The notes: generated from the sequence alone by a model not told the origin. A stretch of DNA of 64,000 nt from Flavobacterium sp. HSC-32F16 (GCF_024171645.1 NZ_JALKAC010000007.1:62001-126000); one strand, 5' to 3'; counted from the stretch's first letter, positions 25,435 to 36,221 are shown. Numbers and translations: made by a program.

Positions 25435-27774
25435 ATGAAAAAATTAGTATTAAGTTATCTGCTTTGCTTAGTTAGCAGTATTATGTTTTCGCAGACATCC
25501 AGTGTTGCGGGAAAAGTAAATACAGAACACAATAATTCTGAATCTATACAAATAAAAATTAAAGAAAACGGGGCGTCTACAAATGCGGACAGCCGAGGTG
25601 AATATGTTATTAAAAATCTGTCTGCGGGCAAAGTAACTTTGGTTATAACTGCTTTAGGTTTCGAAACCCAGGAAATAGCAGTAGAACTTAAAGAAAATGA
25701 AATTACTGCTGTTCCGGACATTGTTTTAGCAGAAACGACAAACCAGCTTCAATCCGTGGAAGTTACGGGAAGAAAGAAATCATCTTATAAAAATGATAAT
25801 ACTTTTTCTGCAACAAAATTAGAAATGAGGGTTATAGATATTCCCCAGAGTATATCTTTTGTAACCAAGGAGCTTATTCAGGACCAGCAGGCGCTGCGCT
25901 TAAAAGATGTAGGGAAAAACGTTGCAGGTGTAAATGAATTCAGTACCTATGATGATATTACGATCAGAGGTTTCAGGAATAATGACAGCAACGGAAGGCT
26001 GATCAACGGGCTTCGCGGCGTAAATAGTTTCTGGACAAGTCCGCTGCTTGTAAATATTGAAAGGGTTGAATATATTAAAGGACCTGCATCTGCCGTTTTT
26101 GGAAACTCAAGTCCAGGCGGAACCATCAATATGATAACCAAAAAGCCTTTGGATGAAGCAAGACAGGCTATTCAGTTTACAACTGGAAGCTTCAATACTT
26201 TTAGGACTTCTGCCGATTTTACGGGACCTGTAAATGATGATAAAACGCTTTTGTACAGATTGAATTTAGGATATGAAAATGCAGATACCTACAGGGATCA
26301 GATCAGCAATAAATCTATTGTAATAGCGCCTTCCATTTCGTTCATTCCCAAAGAGGGTACACGTTTCAACGCCGATTTAGTCTATACTAATCTAAACACG
26401 AAATTAGACAGAGGAAGAACTATAGTGCAGGGAACCACGGATCTTTTTGCGACTCCCATTGGTTTTAATATCGCGCAGCCCAATGATTATCTGAAAAGTA
26501 AAACCTTAGCCTTGACATTATCATTCAGCCAGGCAATTAATGAGTATTTGACTTTTAATGCTTCTTATTTAAAAGTAAGATATGATGAAGAATTAAACGA
26601 GCACGGGTTTAACGGTTATATTACTCCCACAATGATTGCAATGTATTTTAACGACCGTAAAACCATTCAGCAGGGAAATAATCTTTCGACTTACTTTTCT
26701 TCAAAATTTAAAACAGGCGATCTGGAACATCAGGCGCTGGCAGGGTATGATTTTATCAACGGAGAGATTGATCAGTACCAAAGAGATGCGGAGAATGAAT
26801 CCGGGAATGTGAGCAATTTTGATTTATTGAATCCAACGTATCTCATCAGACCAATTGAAACCTATGTTTTTACTTCGTCTGCCAATGAGATAAGCAAATA
26901 TTACACTAACGGATTTTATGTTCAGGACTTAATCAAATATAAAAAAATTCAATTACTGTTAAGCCTAAGACAAGAATTCTACACTTTTCCTGAAAATGCT
27001 TCGGCAGGAATTACAGATGGAAAAAAGACAGAAAAAGCTTTGCTTCCAAAAGTGGGGCTTACTTATAGCATTGCTGATAATATCAATGTTTACGGAACTT
27101 ATGCCACAGGATTTGAAGCTCAGAATGCTTCGATTTTTGGCAATGCAAATTCAGGCGGTCCATTTGACCCAATGACCAGTAATTTATTAGAAGCAGGTTC
27201 AAAGGGAGAGTTTTTTAACAAAAGGCTTTTTGTTGGGACAGCTGTTTACCAGATTACAAAAAATAATATATTGGTTAGTGCCAACGATGCTTCAAACCCA
27301 GATCTTCTGGAGCAGAGAGGGCAGGAGCGTGCGAGAGGTTTTGAGATTGAAGCGGCTGGAAGAATTGATAACAACTGGAGCGTGAATTTAAGTTATGCAT
27401 ACAACGACGCAGTAATTACAAAATCGACAAAAGATGACGTAAACAATCAGGTGGGGCTTACCAAAGAGAATGCTCCAAAACATATCAGCGGAAGCTGGAT
27501 AAAATACAGCTTTACAGAAGGAAAAATTAAAGGATTAGGTCTGGCTTTAGGACACAGCCAGGTTTCTAAAAGAGAGACATTTGTCCGCACGCTGCAGCTT
27601 CCTTCTTATGTAGTCTTTAATGCAGCAGCCTATTATAAAGTGGACCGTTTTACAATTGGTGTTAATTTTAATAATATTTTTGATAAAAAATATTTAGTGG
27701 GCGGCTACAATTATCAGAGAAACTTTACCGGCGCGCCAAGTAATTTCCTTGTAAATGTTGGTTATACCTTCTAG
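25435..27774 (+). CDS. TonB-dependent siderophore receptor
   Basis: 779 residues. A signal peptide ends near 20 (SSIMFSQ). A carboxypeptidase-regulatory-like domain lies at about 25-100. The plug at about 125-240 has IPQSISFVTKELIQDQ, YDDITIRGFRNN and GPASAVFGNSSPGGTINMITKKP, signatures of the FhuA/FecA-like siderophore receptor group. The barrel ends with FLVNVGYTF, a terminal Phe typical for outer-membrane insertion. It is followed after 16 bases by a PepSY membrane protein, the usual partner in ferric-siderophore uptake. Uptake of a ferric siderophore is inferred. Whether it recognises the NRPS product of this window is open. Confidence 0.93.
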   Translation: MKKLVLSYLLCLVSSIMFSQTSSVAGKVNTEHNNSESIQIKIKENGASTNADSRGEYVIKNLSAGKVTLVITALGFETQEIAVELKENEITAVPDIVLAETTNQLQSVEVTGRKKSSYKNDNTFSATKLEMRVIDIPQSISFVTKELIQDQQALRLKDVGKNVAGVNEFSTYDDITIRGFRNNDSNGRLINGLRGVNSFWTSPLLVNIERVEYIKGPASAVFGNSSPGGTINMITKKPLDEARQAIQFTTGSFNTFRTSADFTGPVNDDKTLLYRLNLGYENADTYRDQISNKSIVIAPSISFIPKEGTRFNADLVYTNLNTKLDRGRTIVQGTTDLFATPIGFNIAQPNDYLKSKTLALTLSFSQAINEYLTFNASYLKVRYDEELNEHGFNGYITPTMIAMYFNDRKTIQQGNNLSTYFSSKFKTGDLEHQALAGYDFINGEIDQYQRDAENESGNVSNFDLLNPTYLIRPIETYVFTSSANEISKYYTNGFYVQDLIKYKKIQLLLSLRQEFYTFPENASAGITDGKKTEKALLPKVGLTYSIADNINVYGTYATGFEAQNASIFGNANSGGPFDPMTSNLLEAGSKGEFFNKRLFVGTAVYQITKNNILVSANDASNPDLLEQRGQERARGFEIEAAGRIDNNWSVNLSYAYNDAVITKSTKDDVNNQVGLTKENAPKHISGSWIKYSFTEGKIKGLGLALGHSQVSKRETFVRTLQLPSYVVFNAAAYYKVDRFTIGVNFNNIFDKKYLVGGYNYQRNFTGAPSNFLVNVGYTF

Positions 27775-27790
27775 TTTTTATAATAATTAA

Positions 27791-28933
27791 ATGAGAAAAA
27801 TTTTAAATAAAATACATTTATGGCTCGGACTTACCTCCGGGCTTGTTGTATTTATAAGCATGCTCGCAGCCAGCATTTTTGTCTGGGATGAGGAGTTAAC
27901 TGCCTGGTATCACAATGATAAAATTTTTGTGACCGAAATTAAGAATACTGTTTTACCGCTTGACAGCCTTACTGCTGTTATCAGACAAAAATACCCGTCT
28001 GCAGATTATGCCATAATTAATAAGAATCCAGGAAAAAGTTATGTTTTTACCAGTTATGAAGAAAACATAGAACCGCATTGGACAGCAGCCTCAGATTACA
28101 AAAACTACAGTAATATTTATATTGACCAATATACAGGCAAAGAATTAGGAGAGGTCGATTTAAGATACGACTGGATATTTAATCTCAGATTGCTGCATCA
28201 AAATTTGCTGCTTACGTACGATGTAGGGCATTATTTAGTAGGATTTTCGACTTTGATTATTTTTATCCTCATTTTAACTGGAATCTATTTATGGTGGCCG
28301 AAAAATAAAGCAGCATTAAAACAAAGAGTCTGGTTTCGATGGAAAAGTACCACAAAATGGAAACGGAAAAATTATGATTTTCATAATATAGGCGGTATTT
28401 ACACTTTTGTTTTTATCCTGATTTTTGCCATTACAGGACTGGTCTGGACATTTGACTGGTGGACAAACGGAATATATAGAATTCTGGGAAATGATCCTGA
28501 AAAGGTGTGGGACAAAGCTCCGGAAATTTCCAAAGACAATGCTGTAAAAGTGCAAAATCCTTTAGAATATATTGTAAAAGATACAAAGGTTAAAATTCCT
28601 AACTGGACATCTATAGGTCTGTCGCTGCCTGAAAATACTGCTAAAAATGCCGTTCCTGTAACAACTTTTGTCAGGCATGAAGGGAATTCTGGCTGGGATG
28701 AATCTGACAGTTACACCTATAATAGTTTATCTGCTGAAAATTATTTTAAAGTCAAGCACCATAACAAATCACTAGGAGCAAAGTGGAGAAACAGTAACTA
28801 TGCAATTCATACAGGAAGCATTTATGGTTTTCCAACGAAAGTGCTGGCGTCTTTTATTTCCTTATTTTGTGCCTTGCTGCCGGTAAGCGGTTTTCTTATT
28901 TGGTGGGGAAGGAATAAGAAAAAGCGTTTGTAA
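27791..28933 (+). CDS. PepSY-associated membrane protein of iron uptake
   Basis: 380 residues with four membrane helices (about 12-32, 150-170, 200-222, 350-370) and two periplasmic loops. LHLWLGLTSG-like start (KIHLWLGLTSGLVVF), HQNLLLTYDVGHYLVG and FHNIGGIYTFVFILIFAITG are typical of the PepSY_TM family. Conserved His residues in these helices suggest heme or metal redox function. Related proteins act in ferric-siderophore reduction at the inner membrane. It is co-directional and 16 bases behind the receptor gene, so it is one operon. Confidence 0.9.
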   Translation: MRKILNKIHLWLGLTSGLVVFISMLAASIFVWDEELTAWYHNDKIFVTEIKNTVLPLDSLTAVIRQKYPSADYAIINKNPGKSYVFTSYEENIEPHWTAASDYKNYSNIYIDQYTGKELGEVDLRYDWIFNLRLLHQNLLLTYDVGHYLVGFSTLIIFILILTGIYLWWPKNKAALKQRVWFRWKSTTKWKRKNYDFHNIGGIYTFVFILIFAITGLVWTFDWWTNGIYRILGNDPEKVWDKAPEISKDNAVKVQNPLEYIVKDTKVKIPNWTSIGLSLPENTAKNAVPVTTFVRHEGNSGWDESDSYTYNSLSAENYFKVKHHNKSLGAKWRNSNYAIHTGSIYGFPTKVLASFISLFCALLPVSGFLIWWGRNKKKRL

Positions 28934-29518
28934 AATTTGGAAATCTATAAAGCTTGATTGCTGTTTGTTATAATTTCCAATATGAAATTTCTTTTTAAAA
29001 TAAACCATTGGCTTTTATGAGTTATTTAGACAAGGGATTTACTTTTTAACTGGTGTTCTGTGCTGTTTTTACGTTGTAAATGATATAGTTCAAAATTTAT
29101 AGGATTACTGCCTTTATTGAATATATTACTATGTGGTCGAATCCAAGTTATAGAAGACTGGAATTTAAATTATCTTATTATTCAGGTAAATACGTGTTTT
29201 TTTGCAGTTTGCTTCTCAAGGGATATAATGAAAAAATGGCGCCCTTTGTATTAGATTGGCGCCCTTTGGCTGACAAGAACAGGACAAATTTCTATAAAAT
29301 TTAAATGTTTAAAGGAATTAGGTTTACTATATATAGTTTCTTTTGGAGGCAGCCCCACGTGGATGTTTTCTAAAGGAAAATACAAATAGTTAACCTCTTT
29401 ATATAAAAAAGTCTAAGCTCTGTGATGCAAAATGGGAAGCAGCTCCAGAATGATGCAAACTTGAAATCACCATATTCAATTGTAAAAAATTATCTTTACA
29501 ACTTCTAATACATAATCA
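28934..29518. other. Long intergenic stretch with a degenerate GGCGCC repeat
   Basis: No gene is seen in 585 bases. 29221-29350 contains TGGCGCCCTTTG twice in direct orientation (29237 and 29257), then GACAAATTTCTATAAA and TACTATAT-TAGT. This is the same order of elements as the copy at 43556-43680, so it is an extended diverged copy of about 130 bases. The hairpin is weaker here. The rest has no clear signals. Confidence 0.6.
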
Positions 29519-30424
29519 GTGGCTAAATCCTCGCGAGTTCAAAATTATAGTTTATTGGACATACTTCACATTCTTGGTGAAGAAATCTCAACGGGAGCAG
29601 AATTCCATATACATTTCAATAAAGAATTGATTATTGAAAGTCCATTCCCATATCCATTTCAGAGTACAAATACGGGAATATTACTGATGATTTCCGGAAA
29701 GATGAAAGTGCAGGTTAATTTCGAAACTTTTATTGTATCTCCTAATGATATTTTGATCATCTCACCGCATTCCATAGTTAATTTTTTAGAAGTTATTGAG
29801 CCTGTTCAGAATATTGGTATTGTGTTCACTGAAGAGTTTGCATTGCGTAATATACTCAATTATCAAGATGTAAGGCTGCTTCGTTTTATAGAATTGCAAG
29901 ATACACCTGTGCTATCCCTTTCAGAATCAAATTTTTTAATTGTTTTTGATTTGCTAAAAAAGATGCACAAATTCAATGCAGGTGAAGATGAATTTACCTA
30001 TTACAAAGACGAAAAGATATTTCATTATTTCAACTTAGTAGCACTAGAAATTATGGATATATACCGAGATCAAGTCAATAAAGTAAATTTGAGGACCAAT
30101 CGAAAAAAAGAGATAATTAAGGATTTTCTTTCATTGTTATCCATTCATGTCAGAGATAAAAGAAATGTCCAGTTTTATGCTGATAAACTTTTTATTACGC
30201 CGGGTCATCTTTCAAAATTGCTCAAAGAAGTTTCAGGCAATACCTCAAGAGAGGTTATTGAGGAAGCAGTAGTTATGGAGGCTAGAAATATGCTGGTAGA
30301 CAGTTCGCTTTCGCTGGCCGAAATTGCAGAAAAATTAAACTTCAGCGACCCTTCTTTTTTTGGGAAATTTTTCAAAAAGAAAATGAAAATAACTCCAAAA
30401 GCATTTCGTGATAAGTATAAATAA
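29519..30424 (+). CDS. AraC-family regulator upstream of an RND efflux operon
   Basis: 301 residues from a GTG start at 29519. No nearby ATG keeps the N-terminal cupin-like region (residues 20-120, LLMISGKMKVQVNFETFIVSP). The C-terminal AraC HTH (about 200-300) has FITPGHLSKLLKEVSGNTSR and SLAEIAEKLNFSDPSFFGKFF. It points into the adaptor/pump/TolC genes that start 193 bases downstream. Control of that operon is inferred from position. Confidence 0.9.
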   Translation: MAKSSRVQNYSLLDILHILGEEISTGAEFHIHFNKELIIESPFPYPFQSTNTGILLMISGKMKVQVNFETFIVSPNDILIISPHSIVNFLEVIEPVQNIGIVFTEEFALRNILNYQDVRLLRFIELQDTPVLSLSESNFLIVFDLLKKMHKFNAGEDEFTYYKDEKIFHYFNLVALEIMDIYRDQVNKVNLRTNRKKEIIKDFLSLLSIHVRDKRNVQFYADKLFITPGHLSKLLKEVSGNTSREVIEEAVVMEARNMLVDSSLSLAEIAEKLNFSDPSFFGKFFKKKMKITPKAFRDKYK

Positions 30425-30617
30425 TAACCTTTAATCGGCATCACTTGTTTACTTTGCACATTTGAAACCACCAAATATCTTTTTTTAAAATAACTGTTTT
30501 AGACCAAAATTGGCTGAAAACAGACCTTTTGTGCATTAAACATTCTATAGAGATTTGCACCCATCAGTTCTACGAGCTGAATTGGGATTTTTAATTAAAA
30601 TTTAAAAAGCAAATTAT

Positions 30618-31652
30618 ATGGTAATGTTAAAGAAGAATATCCTTTTTATTCTGAGTGTTATGTTATTGGTTGCGAGCTGTGGTAAAAAGAAAACAGATCA
30701 AAACGATACGGCCGAATCTGTTCCGGTTAAAATAAAAGAAATATCGTTTTCATCGCAGCCTGAGGTGTTAGAATACAGCGGTACTATTGAGGCAGATAAT
30801 ACAGTATCAATAGGATTTAGCGTCCCTGGCAGAGTGACTGCTGTAATGGTACAGGAAGGAGAACATGTTGTTAAAGGGCAGCTTTTAGCGTCAATCGAGC
30901 AGAACTCCTATCAAAATAACCTTATCGTGGCAAATGCCGCTCTGGAACAAGCACAGGACAATTTTAGTCGTTTAGATCAGCTTTACAAAAAAGCAAGTCT
31001 TCCTGAACGTGACTACATTGCAGCAAAAACAGGTTTAGCACAAGCAAAAGCCAGTAAAGAAACTGCATCTAAAAATGTACGTGATACCAAACTATATGCA
31101 TCTTTTTCGGGTATAATTACCCATAAATTAACTGAAGCAGGTGCAACGGCTGCACCTGGAATTCCTGCTTTTACAATTGTTAAGACGGATAAAGTATATG
31201 CAGTGGCAGCAATTAATGAAAATGAGATAAGTGCATTAAAAATAGGTGCCGATGCAAAAATTACTATTGCGTCATTAAACAAAGACATTAACGGCAAGGT
31301 TGCCATAATCAATCCGCAGGCAGATGATTTCTCAAAAACATATATCGTAAAAATACGCCTGGAGAATCCAAAAGGACAGCTGCTTCCAGGAATGATCTCA
31401 GATATCAGTATCACCTCGGGGAGAATTCAAAATGCTGTAATTATACCAGCAAGTTCAGTGGTACGTGATCCTGACAATATTAATTATGTATTTATTGCCA
31501 AAGCAAATAACACTGCTTTTAAAAAGAGGGTCAATATCTCTAAAATGACAGCTGCAAATGATGTTGTTGTAAAAGAGGGGCTGCAGGAAGGAGATAAACT
31601 TATCGTAAACGGGCAGACCAATTTAAAAGACGGAACACCTGTCAAATTTTAA
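30618..31652 (+). CDS. RND efflux periplasmic adaptor lipoprotein (system 1)
   Basis: 344 residues from ATG 30618; MLKKN at 30624 is an equally good start. The lipoprotein signal has lipobox VASC near residue 21. A lipoyl/barrel-sandwich half (SVPGRVTAVMVQEGEHVVKG), a coiled-coil hairpin (about 100-150), the second lipoyl half, beta-barrel and membrane-proximal domains follow the HlyD/MFP order. Such proteins bridge an inner-membrane RND pump and a TolC channel. Both genes follow directly (22 and 79 bases). Confidence 0.94.
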   Translation: MVMLKKNILFILSVMLLVASCGKKKTDQNDTAESVPVKIKEISFSSQPEVLEYSGTIEADNTVSIGFSVPGRVTAVMVQEGEHVVKGQLLASIEQNSYQNNLIVANAALEQAQDNFSRLDQLYKKASLPERDYIAAKTGLAQAKASKETASKNVRDTKLYASFSGIITHKLTEAGATAAPGIPAFTIVKTDKVYAVAAINENEISALKIGADAKITIASLNKDINGKVAIINPQADDFSKTYIVKIRLENPKGQLLPGMISDISITSGRIQNAVIIPASSVVRDPDNINYVFIAKANNTAFKKRVNISKMTAANDVVVKEGLQEGDKLIVNGQTNLKDGTPVKF

Positions 31653-31674
31653 TCTCCTAAAATTAATTTAAAAC

Positions 31675-34600
31675 ATGACAAAGCGTAACATACACTTTCT
31701 GGAAGCCGCAATGAAACACAAACAGGTTGTCATTGTGCTGGTTGTCCTTCTGATGATTATGGGAATTAATTCTTTAGTGAATATGCCCCGCAGCGAAAAT
31801 CCCCGAATAGACATGCCTACGGCTTTGGTTTATGCCATCTATCCAGGTGCAGATGAACATCAGGTAGAAGAGGAAGTAGCAAAAAAAATAGAACAGTACT
31901 TGTTTTCATTCGAAGAAATCAAGAAGAAAAAAGTAAAGTCTGAAGTTCGTGAAGGGCAAGTTTTTATAACAACTGAAATTTATACCACAGTACAGGATCG
32001 TAAAAAGTTTTGGCATACCCTGCAGCTTGATATGGATGCCAATTTGCGTTCCAAACTTCCTCAGGGAGTTATTGGTCCATTTATCAACAGTAATTTTGCA
32101 GATGTAACGGCGATGATTATTTCGGTATCATCAAAAGAACGTTCTTATGCCGAGATAGAAAAATACCTGGATAAACTCGAAGATGGACTCAAAGTGATTC
32201 CAATGGTTTCTAAAATAAACCGTTCGGGAGGACAGCGTCAGCAGATTTATATTAAGATAGACGACAACAAACTGCAGCAGTATGGTTTAGATGCAGGAAC
32301 ATTAATGGGAATCCTGAAGCAGCAGAACGTTACAGGCTACACAGGAGAGGTTTCGATGGGTTCCAACAATATTATCCCGGTATACACCAACAGCCGTTAT
32401 AAGGATGAAAATGATATCGCGGGGCAGATTGTTTACACAACGCCTTCGGGAACAATTATACGCTTGAAAGACGTGGCTGAGATTGAACGTCGTTTTGAAG
32501 AAAAGTCTTCATTTGTGCGAATAGGAGAAGACAATGCCATGGTCTTGTCTGTTGATATGCTTCCAGGGAATAATATTGTAGCTTTTGGCGAAGAAGTAGA
32601 GGCAAAAATCAATGCAATACAAAAGACATTTCCGCCTGATATCAAAATGAAAACCATTGTAAATCAGCCTAAAGATGTGGAGCATAGTATCAGCCATTTT
32701 ATGAAGGAATTTGGTCTGGCTATTGCCTCGGTGCTTTTAGTTGTTATGTTACTGCTGCCTTTTCGAATTGCCGCAGTGGCATCTGCCGCAGCTCCAATTT
32801 CTATGCTTATTACATTTGCTGTTATGAGCATGCTGGGGGTTGAATTGCATCAGGTAACACTTGCCGCGCTGATCATAGTGCTTGGAATGGTGGTTGATAA
32901 TGCTATTGTGGTGGTCGATAATTATATCGAAAAACTCGATGAAGGGATTGACCCCTGGACAAGCGCCTGGCAAGCTGCTAAGCAATTGATGATCCCTATC
33001 TTTACGGCAACTCTAGCTATCATATTTGCTTTTCTGCCACTGGCTGTCTTCATGGATGGTGTTGCTAAAGATTTTATGTTCTATCTGCCGGTAACAGTGG
33101 CAATTGCATTAATTGTTTCAATGCTGGTTGCTCTTCTGTTTACTCCGTACACCTGTTACATTTTTATTAAAAAAGGTTTAAAGCACAAAATAAGCGACAG
33201 ACCAATAAAGAAAAATTTGCTGGATCATCTGCAGTCTACTTTTGATAAAGGAATAGAAGCGGCATTTAGAAATCCAAAAATCACTATTGCTTTGGGAGTA
33301 TTGTCTGTAGTTTCTGCCATTTTTATTGCTAGTAAAGTAGATTCGGAATTTTTTCCTTTAAGTGAGCGCAATCAGTTTAATATGGAAGTGTGGATGCCAA
33401 ACGGAACCTCATTGGAAAAAACAGAAGAAAAAGTAAAGGAATTAGAAAAAATCTTAAAAGACGATAAACGTGTTGTAGATGTAACAAGTTTTATCGGTAT
33501 GAGCTCTCCTCGTTTTCATACCTCATACGCTCCTGAAACTCCTAGAAAACATTTTGCACAGGTCTTTATAACTACCACCGATAGTGATGCTTCCAATGAA
33601 ATGGCAAATGAATATTTGGATAAGCTAAAAGGATTTATGCAGGATGGCGCCGTAAAAATAAAACAGTTGAGCTTTCAGGAAGGGGCGCCCATTGATATAC
33701 GTGTAATAAGCGAAAATGAAGCAGACCAGAAGCGCACAGCATCAAAAATAAAGGATATTTTAGAAAAAACCGAAGGGGCAAATTATGTTCGATTGAGTGA
33801 TGAATATGATTATATGGGCGTAAAACTCAATGTAGATAATGCAAAGGCCAATCGTTTGGGTATAAGTAATCAGGCAATTACGCAGACTTTAGGCGCAGGT
33901 TTAAAAGGATATTCTATTTCAACTTTATGGGAAGGAGATAAAACGGTAGACATCTTTCTTCGTTTTGATGAAAAGAGCCGAAAAGATCTTACCGCACTAG
34001 AAAACCTGCATATTTCTACTGTATACGGAAAAAAAGTACCGCTTAAAGCTGTAGCAACACTTGATCCGGAATGGCATACAGGAATGCTGCTGAGAAGAAA
34101 CGGACTGAAAATGTTGAGCGTATACTCTGAGGCGCAGTTAGGCAAAAAACCTTCCCGTATCCTTAAGGAAATCCAGCCTGAAATAGATGCTCTTAAACTC
34201 CCAAGTGGTACCACTATTCAATACGGTGGTGATGAAGAGTCTAATGCAGAAAACGCACCCCGTATGGTTGTATGCCTTGGAGTAAGTCTTGTTCTTATTT
34301 TCTTAACACTGCTGTTTCAATTTAAAAGTCTTGGAAAATCACTTATTGTACTTTGTACATTTTTGTTGAGTCTATTCGGAGCATTTTTAGGGCTTTTTGT
34401 TACGGGAAATCCACTTGGAATGACTGGTTTTATGGGAATAATAAGTTTAATAGGTATTGTAGTGCGAAATGGTATCATACTGGTCGATTATGCAGATGAG
34501 CTTATCCGGGATCACGGCTACAAACATAAAGCTGCAGCTATTGCTGCCGCAAAAAGAAGAATGAGACCCATATTTTTAACTTCTGCTGCTGCTGCAGTTG

Positions 34601-34809
34601 GGGTTGTGCCTATGATTGTTGGCAAGTCTCCTATGTGGGCACCGCTGGGAAGCGTGCTTGCTTTTGGATTGATCTTCTCCATGATTCTTACTCTTTTTGT
34701 TGTTCCCGTGATGTATTATAAATTTTTAAAGAATCCTATAATCCACGATGAAGCACCTGAGAATCAGCCTGACGGTCAGGAGGATGTAATGTATAAGCCA
34801 GCGCATTGA
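31675..34809 (+). CDS. RND-family efflux pump, inner-membrane permease (system 1)
   Basis: 1044 residues, full length for an AcrB/MMPL-type pump. There are twelve predicted helices in two halves. Helix 4 carries the proton-relay region LGMVVDNAIVVVDNYIEKLDEG. The second half has GIISLIGIVVRNGIILVDYADE. Two large periplasmic loops (about 45-340 and 560-870) are present. Without a heavy-metal signature (it lacks the CusA-type Met pairs) it is closer to the hydrophobe/amphiphile or generic MMPL groups. Substrates are unknown. The neighbouring stress, KAS III and phospholipase genes hint at envelope or lipid stress, which is inference. Confidence 0.94.
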   Translation: MTKRNIHFLEAAMKHKQVVIVLVVLLMIMGINSLVNMPRSENPRIDMPTALVYAIYPGADEHQVEEEVAKKIEQYLFSFEEIKKKKVKSEVREGQVFITTEIYTTVQDRKKFWHTLQLDMDANLRSKLPQGVIGPFINSNFADVTAMIISVSSKERSYAEIEKYLDKLEDGLKVIPMVSKINRSGGQRQQIYIKIDDNKLQQYGLDAGTLMGILKQQNVTGYTGEVSMGSNNIIPVYTNSRYKDENDIAGQIVYTTPSGTIIRLKDVAEIERRFEEKSSFVRIGEDNAMVLSVDMLPGNNIVAFGEEVEAKINAIQKTFPPDIKMKTIVNQPKDVEHSISHFMKEFGLAIASVLLVVMLLLPFRIAAVASAAAPISMLITFAVMSMLGVELHQVTLAALIIVLGMVVDNAIVVVDNYIEKLDEGIDPWTSAWQAAKQLMIPIFTATLAIIFAFLPLAVFMDGVAKDFMFYLPVTVAIALIVSMLVALLFTPYTCYIFIKKGLKHKISDRPIKKNLLDHLQSTFDKGIEAAFRNPKITIALGVLSVVSAIFIASKVDSEFFPLSERNQFNMEVWMPNGTSLEKTEEKVKELEKILKDDKRVVDVTSFIGMSSPRFHTSYAPETPRKHFAQVFITTTDSDASNEMANEYLDKLKGFMQDGAVKIKQLSFQEGAPIDIRVISENEADQKRTASKIKDILEKTEGANYVRLSDEYDYMGVKLNVDNAKANRLGISNQAITQTLGAGLKGYSISTLWEGDKTVDIFLRFDEKSRKDLTALENLHISTVYGKKVPLKAVATLDPEWHTGMLLRRNGLKMLSVYSEAQLGKKPSRILKEIQPEIDALKLPSGTTIQYGGDEESNAENAPRMVVCLGVSLVLIFLTLLFQFKSLGKSLIVLCTFLLSLFGAFLGLFVTGNPLGMTGFMGIISLIGIVVRNGIILVDYADELIRDHGYKHKAAAIAAAKRRMRPIFLTSAAAAVGVVPMIVGKSPMWAPLGSVLAFGLIFSMILTLFVVPVMYYKFLKNPIIHDEAPENQPDGQEDVMYKPAH

Positions 34810-34888
34810 TTAATATAGAAAATTAAACTTTCTGTTGAATCCGAATTAAGATAAAGATTTGACAGGAAAGTTTTAAAAATGAATAGAC

Positions 34889-36160
34889 ATGAAAAGAAAT
34901 CACAATAAAACATTTTTACTGGTCTTCCTGATGTTCTTGTCAGGATTTGTTCAGGCCCAGCAGCAATTATCATTACAAGAGGTAAAAAGTAAGGCCTTAG
35001 AAAACAATAAAAAACTAAAGAAGGCACAAAGTATAATTAATGCTTCAATTGCGGCTAATGCCGCGGCAAAAGCTGCGGCAAAACCAACAGTAGACGCAAG
35101 TGTTTTCGGACTTTATCTCTCAGACCCTTTTAAAACCCTGCTTCCCGAGTATAGTGCCAATGGATCTGTAGCAGTAACGCAGGTTTTGTATGCAGGAAAT
35201 AAAATTCAGACAGCAAAGAAAATGACAAGTTCAGCTGTCGATTTGCAGACGGCTCAGAAAAATTTAACAGAAGATGAAGTATTGCTGAGCACAGAGACAG
35301 CCTACTGGCAGATTGTTAACCTAAAGGGAAAAATCGCTTTGGCTGAGCAATATTTAAAACTTTTAAACACATTAAAAAAAGATCTTCAGAATTCTTTTGA
35401 TGCAGGGCTGATTTACAAAAATGATCTTTTAAAAGTTGAAGTTCAGGAAAATGAAGCGATACTGAATTTAACAAAAGTCAATGATGGTCTTGCTATTGCT
35501 AAACTGAACCTTGCACAAATAATAGGTTTATATGATGTTGAATTTGATATCAAAGAAGATTCATCTACAGACCTTGAGCTTGTTGCCCAGACTGATATTA
35601 AATCTGCGATAAATAGTCGTTCTGAAATTGGAATACTTAATAAAGCCATAGAAATCAGTGAGTACCAGGGTAAATTGTTAAAAGGTAACCAGATGCCTAC
35701 TCTGGCAGTGAGTGCAAACGGGCTGGCATCATATGGAAAAAATATCAATTTTTCTAATGGGAGTGATGATATGCAGGCTTTTGTTGGATTGGTTACCCTC
35801 TCAGTGCCGATACTGGATTGGGGAGGGCGAAAGCAAAAAGTAAAGGAGCAGAATTTTGAAACTGAAGCCAGAAAGTATGAATTGGAAGAAACCAAGGAAT
35901 TATTGAGTATCGAAATTCAAAATTCCCTGCTGATGCTAAACCAGTCGATTACACAAATTGAACTCAGCAGGAAATCATTGGGCCAGGCGGAAGAGAATCT
36001 TCGTTTAAACCAAGATCGCTTTAATGCGGGAACAATTCTGGGGGAAGATGTATTAGAGGCACAAGTACTCTGGCAGAAAGCATATTCTGATGTTATAGAT
36101 GCTAAAGCAGCATATAAAATTATGGAAGCTAAATACAGAAAAGCAATAGGTGAATATTAG
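34889..36160 (+). CDS. TolC-family outer-membrane efflux channel (system 1)
   Basis: 423 residues with a signal peptide (FLLVFLMFLSGFVQAQ) and two repeated coiled-coil halves of outer-membrane efflux proteins (LSLQEVKSKALENNKKLKKA; later LNQDRFNAGTILGEDVLEAQ). It follows the pump gene in the same operon and completes a tripartite system. Length is typical. The final YRKAIGEY is the usual end of the family. Confidence 0.93.
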   Translation: MKRNHNKTFLLVFLMFLSGFVQAQQQLSLQEVKSKALENNKKLKKAQSIINASIAANAAAKAAAKPTVDASVFGLYLSDPFKTLLPEYSANGSVAVTQVLYAGNKIQTAKKMTSSAVDLQTAQKNLTEDEVLLSTETAYWQIVNLKGKIALAEQYLKLLNTLKKDLQNSFDAGLIYKNDLLKVEVQENEAILNLTKVNDGLAIAKLNLAQIIGLYDVEFDIKEDSSTDLELVAQTDIKSAINSRSEIGILNKAIEISEYQGKLLKGNQMPTLAVSANGLASYGKNINFSNGSDDMQAFVGLVTLSVPILDWGGRKQKVKEQNFETEARKYELEETKELLSIEIQNSLLMLNQSITQIELSRKSLGQAEENLRLNQDRFNAGTILGEDVLEAQVLWQKAYSDVIDAKAAYKIMEAKYRKAIGEY

Positions 36161-36221
36161 GCTCTTTTTTTTGAAAAGTAAACTTGAATTTCTCCGATTT
36201 TATAACTATAAAAGTTTAAAG

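Noticed and set aside
36150..36221. GTG start for the universal stress protein
   Set aside because: The 24 extra residues overlap the end of the TolC gene and have no Usp similarity; ATG 36222 begins the fold.
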